Assembly: GCA_018136815.1 (NCBI GenBank)
Contig: CM030934.1
Coordinates: 6,145,087-6,209,086 of the forward strand
Reading direction: 5' to 3'
Source: Isochrysis galbana
Lineage: Eukaryota; Haptophyta; Isochrysidales; Isochrysidaceae
Length of the DNA: 64,000 nucleotides
Made by a program: the position numbers and the translations under genes. Shown here piece by piece: positions 20,012 to 30,700 of this stretch; the stretch's first letter is position 1, and the number at the start of each line of letters is the position of its first letter. The notes under the pieces are model-generated. The model worked only from the letters and a program-made list of their open reading frames with translations, was not told the DNA's origin and ran no database searches.

Positions 20012-21437
20012 GCCGTTTCAGCTTGTGCTGGCCATCCAATGGGAGAATCTATACACGTGAAGTATGGATGCCCACTGGCAAGTCCATGTCCTTTGCAGAC
20101 CATCACCAGCTTTCCCTGAGCTTCGGGCTCCCGATGTGATGACGCGAAAAGGTCGAGGTACAATCTGATTCGGGCCCATGAGAAACATGGAAACGATCTA
20201 GGGATGTAGAACATGGAGCATCATGCGGTGGTGCCAATTTTGGTAGTGCGCTTTGCCGCTGTGCGGGTTGTGAGGTGTTATTGTGTTCCGTGCGGTCTTA
20301 CAACGCGGGCGTTATCCCATCCCAATCCTTGAGTAAAAAGATGGACCTCGCATAGGCATAGGCGCATGCGCATGGCACTTCAACTGCATAAATGTTAGGT
20401 TAGGGCGGTCACACAGGGCTTTTTAAGTACCAATATTGGAGGGGTCTACGTTTTTGACCGTCAGTGGAAAGCCCCGGCGAAAGCGGCTCGGAGGGTCTCC
20501 CGGCCTTTTCACTTTTCACTTTTCAGAATCCTCGAGCGAAAAGACGGTACGAAATACGCCGAAGTATCCCGTCTGACACCCCACACACCCTCAGCACACG
20601 CTCTGGCTCTGGCGGCTCACACGAGCCGAACTGGACGTCGCTCCCACCAGAGTGTTGGAGTATCAGTTCGTCAGCTAACGGCGTTCTTGGAGTTTGGAGC
20701 TAATACTAATATCGTCACAGAACGGATATATATCAGCTAATCGGCTCTATCAGCTATCAGCTATCAGCTAATGCACTAGCCATTGCCATTGCCATTGCTC
20801 ATTCATTGCCTCTGAACTAGGGACCTCATCAGCCCATACTCATACCTGTTATCGCCCCGCCTCAACTCACACTAAGCGCAGCATTCAGACTACACTACTC
20901 TCACGAATGACAAATGAGAAAAGAGAAATGACTCAGTCCGAATCAGAATCAGAATCATCATCAGGATCCTCAGGGACCATCTCTAATTCCCATGGTAATG
21001 GTAACACACTAGCACTCCACTCTCCACTCTTCCAAAGAAAACTCAAGCAACAAATTGGTATGCGCCCGAACAACGAACAACCGAACGAACAAGCCTCTCG
21101 CTCGGTCTCGGCGTCGCGCGGTTCCTTCAAACTGTTCGTCGTCCCGGAGGGTGCTCACACTACCTCACAAAGTTCGAGCTCCTCGATGGCTAACGTAGGC
21201 GGCGCGACTCAAGGAACAAATAAAATCTTTGATCTTTGACACCGACACCCAATACCATCACACGGATGCGGTAATATCTGGAGGGTGCGTGTGTGTGAGA
21301 GAGAGCGTGTGTGTGTGAGTGAGGGTGAGTTTGTGTCTATGTGTCGGTGGTACCGTGGTAGCAAATGAAGGCAGGCGACCTCTCGCCTTTGGCGATTTGC
21401 GATTTGCGATTTGCGGTTAGGGAGCGTCAGAGAAGAT
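20012..21437. other. Intergenic, no gene seen
   Basis: A 15-bp motif GAAGTATGGATGCCC occurs in the borealin 3' coding end (about 19971) and again at about 20059, a small direct duplication. GGGCGGTCACACAGGGC at 20403-20420 matches the putative transposon-end motif found at 44003, 44019 and 63983. CAGCTATCAGCTAAT and CATTGC repeats lie near 20730-20800. No protein-coding gene is supported. Confidence 0.4.
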
Positions 21438-21656
21438 CCTAGATGGGAAATACGGTGCAAGGGCCTGGCGCCTGGCGCCTGCAAACAAATACAAATACAA
21501 CCAAATACATATGTATATGTATTTGGCCTCCGGCCAAGTACATTTGAAATACATTCGAGGCCTACTACTACTACCCAGGACACGCTTCAAATACAGCCAA
21601 ATACATATGTATTTGGTCTCTGGCCAAATACGGTAAATACGTATTTCCCATCTAGG
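21438..21656. mobile_element. MITE-like element with inverted ends and AAATACATATGTATTT cores
   Basis: CCTAGATGGGAAATACG at 21438-21454 is mirrored by CGTATTTCCCATCTAGGG at 21640-21656. Inside are two palindromes, CCAAATACATATGTATATGTATTTGG-like near 21509 and CCAAATACATATGTATTTGG near 21597. The element is 219 bp and non-coding. Confidence 0.7.
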
Positions 21657-21710
21657 GATAAGATATTCTTGTTGTGGTTGTGGCAGTATGCAGTATGACC
21701 TTGATCCTTG

Positions 21711-21840
21711 ATGCTGTGGGACCGTGTCGTCATTGGCAACGGAGCCCCTACCCCGCGATGGGGGTGTGTGCGCGGTTGGCGCATGGCTCTCCCATTGTAA
21801 AGCGTGGATGCGTGGTTAGGGATCCTAGCCAGCAAGGTGT
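21711..21840 (+). repeat. Dispersed repeat R3, copy 2
   Basis: Shares GCTGTGGGACCGT, CAACGGAGCCCCTACCCCGC and GCGCGGTTGGCGCATGGCTC with 16025-16150, in the same orientation. Confidence 0.65.
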
Positions 21841-21998
21841 TCTACAATGCTCTACTCACTCTAACTCTAGATCTTTAAGTTCCAACGGAGACTGGAGTAG
21901 AGTAGGGTATTCCTATGTACTTTACTTTTAAATGGATGGATACCTGAGTGGCCCCGTGCGGGGTTGGGTTGGGGGGGGGCTCTACGGACCGGCCGGAG

Positions 21999-22262
21999 AG
22001 AGAGAGAGAGGAGGGAGAAGGGAGGGGGGGAGACTGGTGGAGTGCGGGGGGAGAGAGAGATTCAGAGAGGAAAAGACAGGGAGAGAGAGAGGGAGAGGAG
22101 GGAGAGACGGGGGAGGCAGGGACAGAGAGGGAGGGAGAGAGGAGAGAGAGGGAGGGAGGGAGGGAGGGAGGGAGAGGAGGAGGAGAGATAGAGAGAAGAG
22201 AGGGGGGACAGAGAGAGAGAGAGGAGAGAGAGAGGGAGGGAGGGAGGGAGGGAGGCAGGGGG
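21999..22262 (+). repeat. GA-rich purine tract before transporter gene
   Basis: About 260 bp of GAGAGAG and GAGGGAGG on the sense strand, ending 45 bp before the predicted start codon. Long frames through it are artefacts of the simple sequence. Confidence 0.8.
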
Positions 22263-22306
22263 AGAGCCGGCGTGTGCTCGAACAGACACGCGTGAGGCGT
22301 GACGCG

Positions 22307-24265
22307 ATGCACCACCATGGGCTGAGCGAGTGGACCGTCGTCTGCTTCACCGTGAATGTCATCATGGGAAGTGGCTTCCTTGACGTGCCTCATGCGATGA
22401 TGGAGTCGGGCTTTGTGCTCGGTGTGATCACATTAGTGGGTGTGACGGTGCTCCAGTGGCTTGCTGCGTGTATGCTCGCTGAGGTGGTCGCACGGTCGCA
22501 CGCCCTACTCTCCAGGCGCAGCTTCGACGTGTCGCCAGTGCTCCAGCCGCTCGCGAAGAGAGAAGCAGAGTCAGCGAGCAAGGAGAACATTGGGGCGTGG
22601 GCGCTTGGCCTGCCCCTTCTGAATGTACCCGCTGAGACCTCCTTCGAGATTATGGCGTTGTGTCGCCTGCACCTCGGCAGGGTAATCGAGGCAATAATTG
22701 GCTTCTTCGTATTTCTGTACCTTCTTGGTACGCTCTGGTCATATGCCGATGTCTTCGCCTCGGCACTTGCGTCAGCAGTGCCATTGTATGGGATAAACGA
22801 TGAGAAGACATGTGCGGTCTATTCCGACGCGCAAGACGGCGGCGAGCCCGCTGTCACAACAGATCCCGAATGCCTGCTACTCTATTATGGTTGGTGCGGT
22901 GTATTTGCGATCGCCATGGCCTTTCTCTGCGTCTTCGAGCTTGAGGAACAAGTCTCATTCCAAGTGTGCTATGCTAGCACATTGAACCTACGCCTTCCAG
23001 CATGCCCACTGCTCTCTCGGACCATGACCTGACGCTCCCGCGGTAAGTGTACAGGTGTTCATGACGTTTGTTCGAGTGGCGGTCATCTGCGTCATGGTCG
23101 GGACCATTCTGCTTTCCAGCGACCCTAAGCAAGACTTTGGTCTCGAGTCACATCCTGCGAGTGGAATCCCATTCGTTCGCCCCGTGGGTCTAGCGGAGAT
23201 GCTCCCCGTCGCAATCTTTTGCCAGAATGTTCAGATCGGAGTGCCTGCATTGTTGCAACCGCTTGCTCACACGCGCTCCTTTTCAAGAGTATTCGGAATC
23301 GCACTAAGCCTGTGCCTCATTATGTGAGAAGCCTCGAGATCCATTATGCCACACACACGCGACACTTGTGCAGGCCACGCGGGATCGGCTTGGTCATCAT
23401 CAGTCCCTTCGCCCCATCCGCCTGACTTAACAGGTATCTTGCTCTCGCCATCACCACTGCCGGCTTCTTTGGCACTGACACCGATCCTTCTTGCAATATC
23501 AATTGGCGAAAGTATCAGCCAAGGGAGATAGCCGTTGCCATCGAACTTTTCCCGGCGATTGATACCTTTACAGTATTTCCCCTCAACGCGATCTTCCTCT
23601 CGAACAACCTGCTCTCCATCCTGCTCGGCGAGAGGTGGCACGCGATGCAGGTATGCAGCTCCCGCTGATCTACTCTCCTTTTCCATCTTCCTTTACGTGG
23701 TGTGTCATGCACATGCTTCTCTCTATGCTTCCCTCACAACGTGTGCTCTTTGCCCTATGCCCTGCGAGAACTCCCTCTATTTTCCTTTAATTCCCGTTCC
23801 GTTTGGCAGGTTCCTCGGTGGATGGGCTTCGTCTCTCGCCTAGCGTGCTCCCTTCCCCCAATCATACTCGCTGCGGCTTATCCTTCCCTCTCGGGCACTC
23901 TTGACTTCACGGGCATCGTCGCCGTCATACTCCCGTTTATCGTGACCCCGATGCTACATCGGCAGTCGTTGAATAAATGCCTACATGTGTGGACATCCGC
24001 CCAGGTGAGAGTGAGGAGGAGGGCGACCTAGCTTGTGACCCTGCTTCGTGGGTATGAATGTATAGGAAACGCGGCGGGCGGGATGGCCAATTGTTTGATT
24101 CCCGCCCGTGCAAATACTCCCTTGTGCCAGATGGAGGAAGCCGAGGCGCAAGGGGGTTTTCGCTCGATGGTTAGCGCTCCATCGCGGGTCTTGGCCTTCG
24201 GTATCGGAGGCGTTGTTCTGCTGGGCGTGTGCTTGTTTTTTCAGATCACAACCGCTGACGATTAA
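22307..24265 (+). CDS. Amino-acid transporter of the AAAP/SLC36-38 type
   Basis: Five exons: 22307-22963, 23055-23323, 23434-23650, 23810-24004 and 24131-24265, all GT-AG, giving 490 aa. Joins are supported by continuous membrane segments (SLCLIM-YLALAITTAGFFG across exons 2/3). VNVIMGSGFLDVPHAM near residue 15 is the family's first transmembrane helix with the GSG-x-L-x-x-P signature. About ten hydrophobic segments follow, e.g. VLGVITLVGVTVLQWLAAC and VLAFGIGGVVLLGVCLFF at the end. The family moves amino acids with H+ or Na+ across plasma or vacuolar membranes; the substrate is not predictable. The ATG at 22307 is preferred because the open frame upstream is purine tract. Last exon: the acceptor CCAG at 24130 gives a typical 126-nt intron; a nearer AG would give an implausible 27 nt. 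Confidence 0.8.
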
Positions 24266-24565
24266 GCGACCCCGCAGCCGGCTCGGCGCGGAAGCTCCTC
24301 GCGGTGGATTTCCTAGATTTTGCGCCAAAGGATTTTTGGTGGACCTGGAGCTGTTGAAGCTCAAGCCCCCCACACAAATGGACGGACGTGGGAATGTGAT
24401 ACGTACTTATCCCCGAAGACTGTGCCCGATGTACCATGGTGCTAATCTAGGACGAGTTATTGTCACGGGCTCGTCGCCACGGAAGTACTCGCTCTCCCTA
24501 GCTTCCCACACAAGAGGATCCTCGAAACCTAGCACTAGCGAGTTCGACAAAGAGCTAGAGGAAGC

Positions 24566-24715
24566 GTGAGGGGCGAATGAGGCACGGCCATAATGGATAT
24601 TAGGCGGCGTGCTCCTATGCTGCTACATGACGTACGCCGCGTGAGGGGCGGATGCGGCACGGCCATAATGGATATTAGGCGGTGTGCTCCTATGCTGCTA
24701 CACGACGTATGCCGT
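24566..24715 (+). repeat. Tandem duplication, two 75-bp units
   Basis: Units at 24566-24640 and 24641-24715 both start GTGAGGGGCG and contain GGCACGGCCATAATGGATAT. They differ at a handful of positions. Confidence 0.85.
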
Positions 24716-25783
24716 GCGGGGCACACACCAATGATGCTCAGGAAGCAACACCCAACTAGCAATTCTGAGTCCAAGGTCTAAAGGTCTTGTTAAGGTTGAG
24801 GAATATGGCCCGCTGTCGCGCTGTTGCTACATGTCCGTTGTCCGCGCATTAGTATCTTGTCGGGATCCTCTACCTCTACGCTGATTGCATTGCATTCTGT
24901 ATATGTATATATCTGTTAAGCGGCGAAGCTCCTTGGGAGGTACTGCATGTTGCAGTTGCTGCCTCGAGCGAGAATGTTCACAATACATAGAACGTCAATG
25001 TACCGCGTAATTAATGGAGCTTAGAGCGCACTCATACGGTCGCGTAGCGCCTTCAAAGGTGCATTCAAGCCGCCGTTAACGAGGTAGCCGACGTTCTAAT
25101 CGAAAGTCTTGCTCACGGCGCGAGGACCACAATGGAGGGGGCGTGCGCACGCTATCGCGCTGGCTGCCAAGGAGCAGGCAGGGCGGCAACAAAAAGCAGT
25201 GTGGTCATGACAGTCAGAGAGTCAGCAGATGCTAGAGTGATAGGGGCAGAACCTAGGATACCTGGGGGCACTAGGGATTAGGGATCTCACGAAGATACCC
25301 CTGGGGCACGGTGATTCTACAACGCTCACAACACGCACAAACACTTACATATATCATCCCACCGCGGTTAGGGCCAGGCAAGAGTTGCCGGCAACTTTTC
25401 GAGCAACTTTGGGGTGTTTGAGCGTGCGAGCAACTCCGAGCATCTTTACCCCTAGAAGAGCAACCTCGAGCAACTTTGAGCAACTTACCGAGCAACTTAT
25501 ACCCCTTATTGCTCAGCTATCGTTAAAGAGCACTCCCGGGGGCGGGAGGGGTGGGGGCCGCGCGGGAGCTTGGGGACGTGGGGAGGGGAATAAGTAGGAA
25601 AAGGGCGGGGGGCAGGGGGCAGCAGGGGGCGGGCGGCGGTGGGGCAAGTGCGGCACTTGCTCGGCACTGCAGGACTACGTATGTTAAAGAACGAGGCCAA
25701 AGAGCTAAAGAAAGATAGAGGGCCAGGTCGATTCGCTCAGCACCCCCACCCCTCCTCTCCTGCCGCGCCGACGCGCCGCCGAC
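24716..25783. other. Intergenic with GAGCAACTT minisatellite
   Basis: No gene recognised. At 25395-25500 the unit GAGCAACTT recurs about six times, with spacing variants. A purine/G-rich stretch (25545-25640) precedes the ORF at 25784. Confidence 0.45.
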
Positions 25784-26147
25784 ATGCGGCGCATCGTTGA
25801 CTACGACGACAGCGAGAGCAGCAGCGACGTGGACGAGTTGCTCGCGTCCATTGTGCGCTCCGCCACTGATGGCGGCAGGCAAGAGCCGCGGCGCGTAGCG
25901 AACGAGCACGACGAGACGGAGACGGCGTTTCGTGTGCCGTGCGTTCAACCCCGCATTTGGGCCACACAATGTCGACTCTGCTTGGATTCACGAGCTCAGC
26001 CTTCTCAAGCCATTCGCCCACGTGCAAAATATCGAACTCAACTTAGAGCGTGAGCTGCCGCGGTATGCAGCTGCTGCGAGGGGTTTCTGTCAGAGCAAGG
26101 CTGATCTCACTCTTGGAGATTGCCTGCGAGGGCGCGCCGGCAGCTAG
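25784..26147 (+). pseudogene. Unrecognised gene fragment with apparent frameshift
   Basis: The frame from ATG 25784 (MRRIVDYDDSESSSDVDELL) is acidic and gene-like for about 50 codons. Near 25930 the coding signal moves to another frame (AFNPAFGPHNVDSAWIHEL, then LLKPFAHVQNIELNLEREL), which ends at 26147. I found no GT-AG intron that reconciles the two frames. The sequence then merges into a dispersed repeat at about 26115. It is best read as the truncated, frameshifted 5' end of a gene, or a sequencing error at a true gene start. I do not recognise the family. Confidence 0.3.
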
Positions 26148-26210
26148 CGCGGAACGCGGTTCTTGTGGGGAGCTCATGGAGCTTTCCTCGGGGGTGACTA
26201 CGGGCATGGT
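26115..26210 (+). repeat. Dispersed repeat shared with 755-850
   Basis: Contains GGCAGCTAGCGCGG and ACGGGCATG, like the copy near the window start, and is likewise followed by GACTCG-rich sequence. Confidence 0.4.
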
Positions 26211-26699
26211 GATCGACGCACGACGCACGACGCACGCACGGAGCACGGTGGGCGCGGAAGTGCGAAAGGAGGCTTGTGGGAGGTGGTGGCAGGCGACTGG
26301 GGGTGGCTCAGGCGCGTGCTTGACTTGTATTGACTCGTTGACTCGGGGTATAGACTCGGGAACTCGGGGGGACTCGCTTGGGAACACGGTGGGACTCGAC
26401 GAAGTTGCTACAAAAACACCCACAAGAAACCCAAAAACCAAAGTCCTTGGGCTCAGAAAACTAACGTAAACACTCCGCAATCATACGATAAACAAACCCT
26501 CCCCGTGCGACAAAGGCTGAGGTCGCGATCGCTCGTCATGCGCGAAGAAATACGGAAAGAGAGCGCAAAACTACGCAAACGAAGGGTTCAAACTATCGTT
26601 AAAGTGAAAACTCGTCCGCTGAAGCCAACGCGGAGGGTCGAGGAGAGGTCCAAACTCGCGCGGGGGAAGAAGGCGATGTGCAGAGAGACCTTCTAGACA

Positions 26700-27497
26700 A
26701 GCGACGAGCAAGGGGCGACGAAACAAGACGCGAGACGCGGGGCGCGTGCCATTCGTTCTTCCTTTCTTTCACCGAAAACGCGGCGAAACTAACGTTAAAC
26801 ATCGGTACCCCCTCCGCGAGAATCGCGAAGAAGAACGGACGAGATGGAGGCAATCATCGAAGGAATCGCGAGAGGAATCGAAGCGAGGGGGGGGGAACAG
26901 CGCGCGCGGGGGGGGGGAACGAACGACGGCCGGAGGAAACGAACCGCGCGCGGAGGAGAAGAACCTCGCGCGGGGGGGGGGAATAATATAACGGCCGGAG
27001 GCGACGGATGGCACGCCGAGAGGAAGAACCTGCCGCGGGGGGCGAGGGACCGAGGGCACGGCGGGGCAGCGTGGGAGGGCGCGAGGGTGATCTCGGAGCG
27101 AGATCGCGTCCTTTCCCTCGCGGAGCGCAGAGAGACCCCCACGGAACATCCTGGGACCGGAGAATGTTTTGGACGAAACTTCCCTCCGTCGGCCGAGGAG
27201 AGGAGGACGGAGAGAGAGAGAGAGAGAGTCTCGCAGAGCAACTGCGGAACGAGAAGTCGAAGTCATGCCGGTTTATTACCTTAAACGAGCCAACAATTAT
27301 AGTAACAGCAAAAACAAAATTCGAATCGCAAATTTCGAGACCAAAATCTGCAAACCTGGACTTGAGACCATGGGGAATCCGAATCTGTGTGTCTTGTGCG
27401 TCAGTGGCAACACGGGGAACTGTTCAATTGTAATTGTGAGCGCGTACCTTACACGAATATTCATGCCTACAGCCTTCAGATGGGCAGGAATACAACA
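26700..27497 (-). mobile_element. Probable 3' LTR of the gypsy element
   Basis: On the minus strand the repeat starts TGTTGTATTCCTGCCCATC at 27497, right after a GGGGGG tract that could serve as the polypurine tract. About 390 bp from this point match the plus strand from 42392, where pol is absent. That is what an LTR copied elsewhere would show. The distal end is not defined; 26700 is only an estimate. No 5' LTR is present in the window because the element runs into a gap. Confidence 0.6.
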
Positions 27498-27761
27498 CCC
27501 CCCGACTTAAATCGAGACGTCTCCCGATGTCGAGCCAAGAGAGTTCATTTAACCATACGAGACGAGAGACTTAGAAGAGGAGGATTAACCCATGGATCCA
27601 AAGCGAGCACAAAATCGGCAGCTTAGCGCGGCGGCCCCCGATTTCGTACGCCACGTCCTACCACGTTCTCCCTTTTACAGGAGTTTTGCTCGGGCAGTTG
27701 CGCTGGGTCAGGCGCTGACGCGACGCTAATCATCCACTTCCGGTCGACTTAGCACTTAGCG

Positions 27762-30700
27762 CTACGAACGTGAACGAGAACGGGTACGACTTGAAGGCAG
27801 ATCAGGAGGAATACGATTTGACTCTTGAACTCGACGTGGAACTTGATTAGACTGGGGACTTGAACTTGGACTTGAAGAGGAGTCTACAGCGGAGTGAGCT
27901 TGGGGTTGAACCGGACGGCGGTCGAAAGTGGTGTCGTACGACTCAACTAGATCAGCACAACGCCGAAGCAACTCAATTCGAGACTCCCAAGTAGCTTCAG
28001 AACGAGGATAGCCGCGCCATTTGACGAGATACTTGAATGAAACTCCATCGCCCTTGCGATCGAGTAACTCTTCGACCAAATACTCATCTCCAGCGAGCGG
28101 AGACGAATCGGTGACGGTAAAGTATGGACGAAGATTGGAAATGTGAACTTCATCCTTGACTTGACGATTTTCGAGATCGCGTAGACGGTATCGAGTGGCC
28201 GAGATGGCTTCTTCTACTCGGTAAGGACCGGAGTAGAGGTATTGAAGTTTGTTGGCGTGGCCAGGGATTCGACGACAAACTCTGTCTCCTTGTTTGAAGG
28301 TAACACCGAGTTTAGACTTTTGAGAGGCGGAGCGCATCGATTCACGTTGGGCTTCTTGAGTACTTTCGAGGGCGGAACGCCACGACTCGAGAAGCTTCTT
28401 ATTGAGCTCGGTGGCGTAAGTGACGGCATCGGACGGAGGCCTAGATGGAAGCAACTCAAGAACAGGAGCAGGGTCAGCAAGTTGAGCTGGAAGACGAAGC
28501 TCCCGACCAAACAAGATAGCCGCGGGTGACTTGGGTACGACGCGACCGGCGGTCGCTCGCATAGACATGAGAAGAAACGGAAGGTGATCGACCCAATGGG
28601 CGCCGCCTTCATTGGAGACTCGAGTCATCGTGAGGAGAGTTTGTTGAGCTCTTTCTACTAGCCCTACGCCTTCGTGGCGATAGGCTTCAGTAGTGCTCAA
28701 GTCCGTGCCGGTCGCTTTGAGAATTAGGTCCACTAATCGAGAGCAAAGATTCGAGCCGGCGTCGGTTCGAAGTTGGCGAGGGACTCCATAACGAGATACG
28801 ATGAGACGCATGAAGACGTCTAGACATTTCGAGGACGAGGGGTTACCGTTGCAAGGCTCAGCTTCAATCCAACGAGAGAGAGAATCGACGAAAACAATCA
28901 GCTTGTCAAAACCGGAGCGGCCGGATACGAAATCGTGAGTGGGCGCCATCGAAAGAATATCGCAATAGACGACGTCGAAAGGATAAGATCCGATGGAAAG
29001 ACCGGATGGATGGGCGAGCGGTCGCGGTAACGGTTTGCCAAGAGTGCATTCATGGCACTCTCGAACGTATTCCGATACAGAGGCGGACAAGCCAGGCCAG
29101 TACACTCGAGTACGAAGTAGGGTAGACATCCGTGTCGCACCGGGGTGACCAAGGTGGTCATGGTAGGCGCGGAGGTATGTGTCACGAAGGGACTCCGGAA
29201 TGTATAAACGAAGAGGAGCCTCTTCCGCTTCTGAGGAGCGGTAGTAGAGTAGGCCATCGCGAAGGAGGAATCGGGAACTTTTCTTCGACGACGAGCTAGA
29301 GTCAATCGAAGAGGAAGCTTTCGGAAGGATCGACTCGACTTCAGAAAGGATCGAGCTGGCGAGATCGTCGGTAGAGAGCGCTTGACGTAATTCGTCGGCA
29401 TGAGGCACGCCCACATCGAGATACGAGGAGGTAATCGACTCCGAAGATTCCGATGCTTGACGAGCGAGCCTATCGCTTGCTTGTTGGCGGCGAGCGGTGA
29501 GGGTGGATGAAGTAACCGCGGCGGCGACTATGTCGTGAATTTCAGAAGAATCGAAAGAATGGGCGTCACTCTCCTCGAGATGGAGAGGATCGTGATCAGG
29601 CTCGAGAGCAACTAAGCGGGATAAGCCGTCGGCGTCCCAGTGAGTGACTCCAGGTTTGTGCACGACGTCGAATCTATATTCGGCTAGCTTTAGGACCCAT
29701 CGCATGAGGCGCGAGGCTGGACCACCGGTGACTTGATCTTTCATCGTGTGAAGCCAGCGCAAAGCTGAATGGTCTACGACGAGGGTGAAGTGGCGACCCC
29801 AAAGATAAGGCCTCCAATTTCGGATCGATTCTAGCGCTGCTAGAAGTTCGATTTCAGTGACTGTCCAATGGCGCTCAGCCGGACTCAAGCTACGACCGTA
29901 GTATGCAACGACGCGCTCTCTCCCTTCGTCGTCTTTTTGGGCGAGGACGCCGGCGATGCCGAGCTTGCTAGCACCGTCGGTTTTAACGAGGAAAGGACGG
30001 TCGTCTCGAGGAGGTGCAAGTAGATCTTCGATAGCCTGTCGACAGGCTTCTGTTTGCGACTCGACCGGGACGTCGCACCCTTTCCGCGTGAGAGCGGTTA
30101 ACGGCGCCGCACGGATCGCAAAACGACGGATGAAACGGCGGTAGTAGGAGCACAATCCAAGGAACGAACGGACGGCTTCGATCGAGTTGATTTGGGTTGG
30201 GTCGATTTTCGAGACAGCTTCCACTTTCTTGGGATCCATCCGAAGACCTTCACGCGAAACAACGTGGCCGAGATATTCAGCCGAGGTGGCAAAGAAAACG
30301 CATTTCGACATCTTGCAAGTGAGGCCCGCCCAGATGAGACGTTCCAAGACAAGATCAAGACGGTGTAACATTTGTTGGAATGACGACTCTTCCCTGGCCT
30401 GCAGCGAGTCACCGACACCTGTCGACCAGGCGCCGACATCATCCAAGTATGGCATACAAATCTCCCATGCCAGCCCACCGAGAACGGCGTCCATGAGGCG
30501 GCACATATACGAGGGACCGGATTGAACACCGAAAGGCAAGTAATTGAACTCGTACTTGCCGCGATGAGTAGTGAACGCGGTGATATGTTTATCGGATTCT
30601 TTGATCGGTATACCCCAGAAACCAGATGCCAGGTCCAGGGTGCAAAGGAATAGAGAATCGAGGTTGCCTTGACCGGACGACAATCGGTCGATGGCTTCTA

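Noticed and set aside
21932-22306. Open frame extending the transporter N-terminus through the purine tract
   Set aside because: Composition is GA simple sequence giving Arg/Glu/Gly strings; the membrane protein homology starts at the ATG at 22307.
22000-22400. Possible CRISPR-like or other direct-repeat array
   Set aside because: Only simple GAGA/GGGA sequence; no spacer structure. No CRISPR array, prophage or bacterial operon was seen anywhere in the window.
24005-24031. 27-nt intron in the transporter gene
   Set aside because: Too short for a spliceosomal intron; a 126-nt alternative with a good acceptor keeps the same frame.
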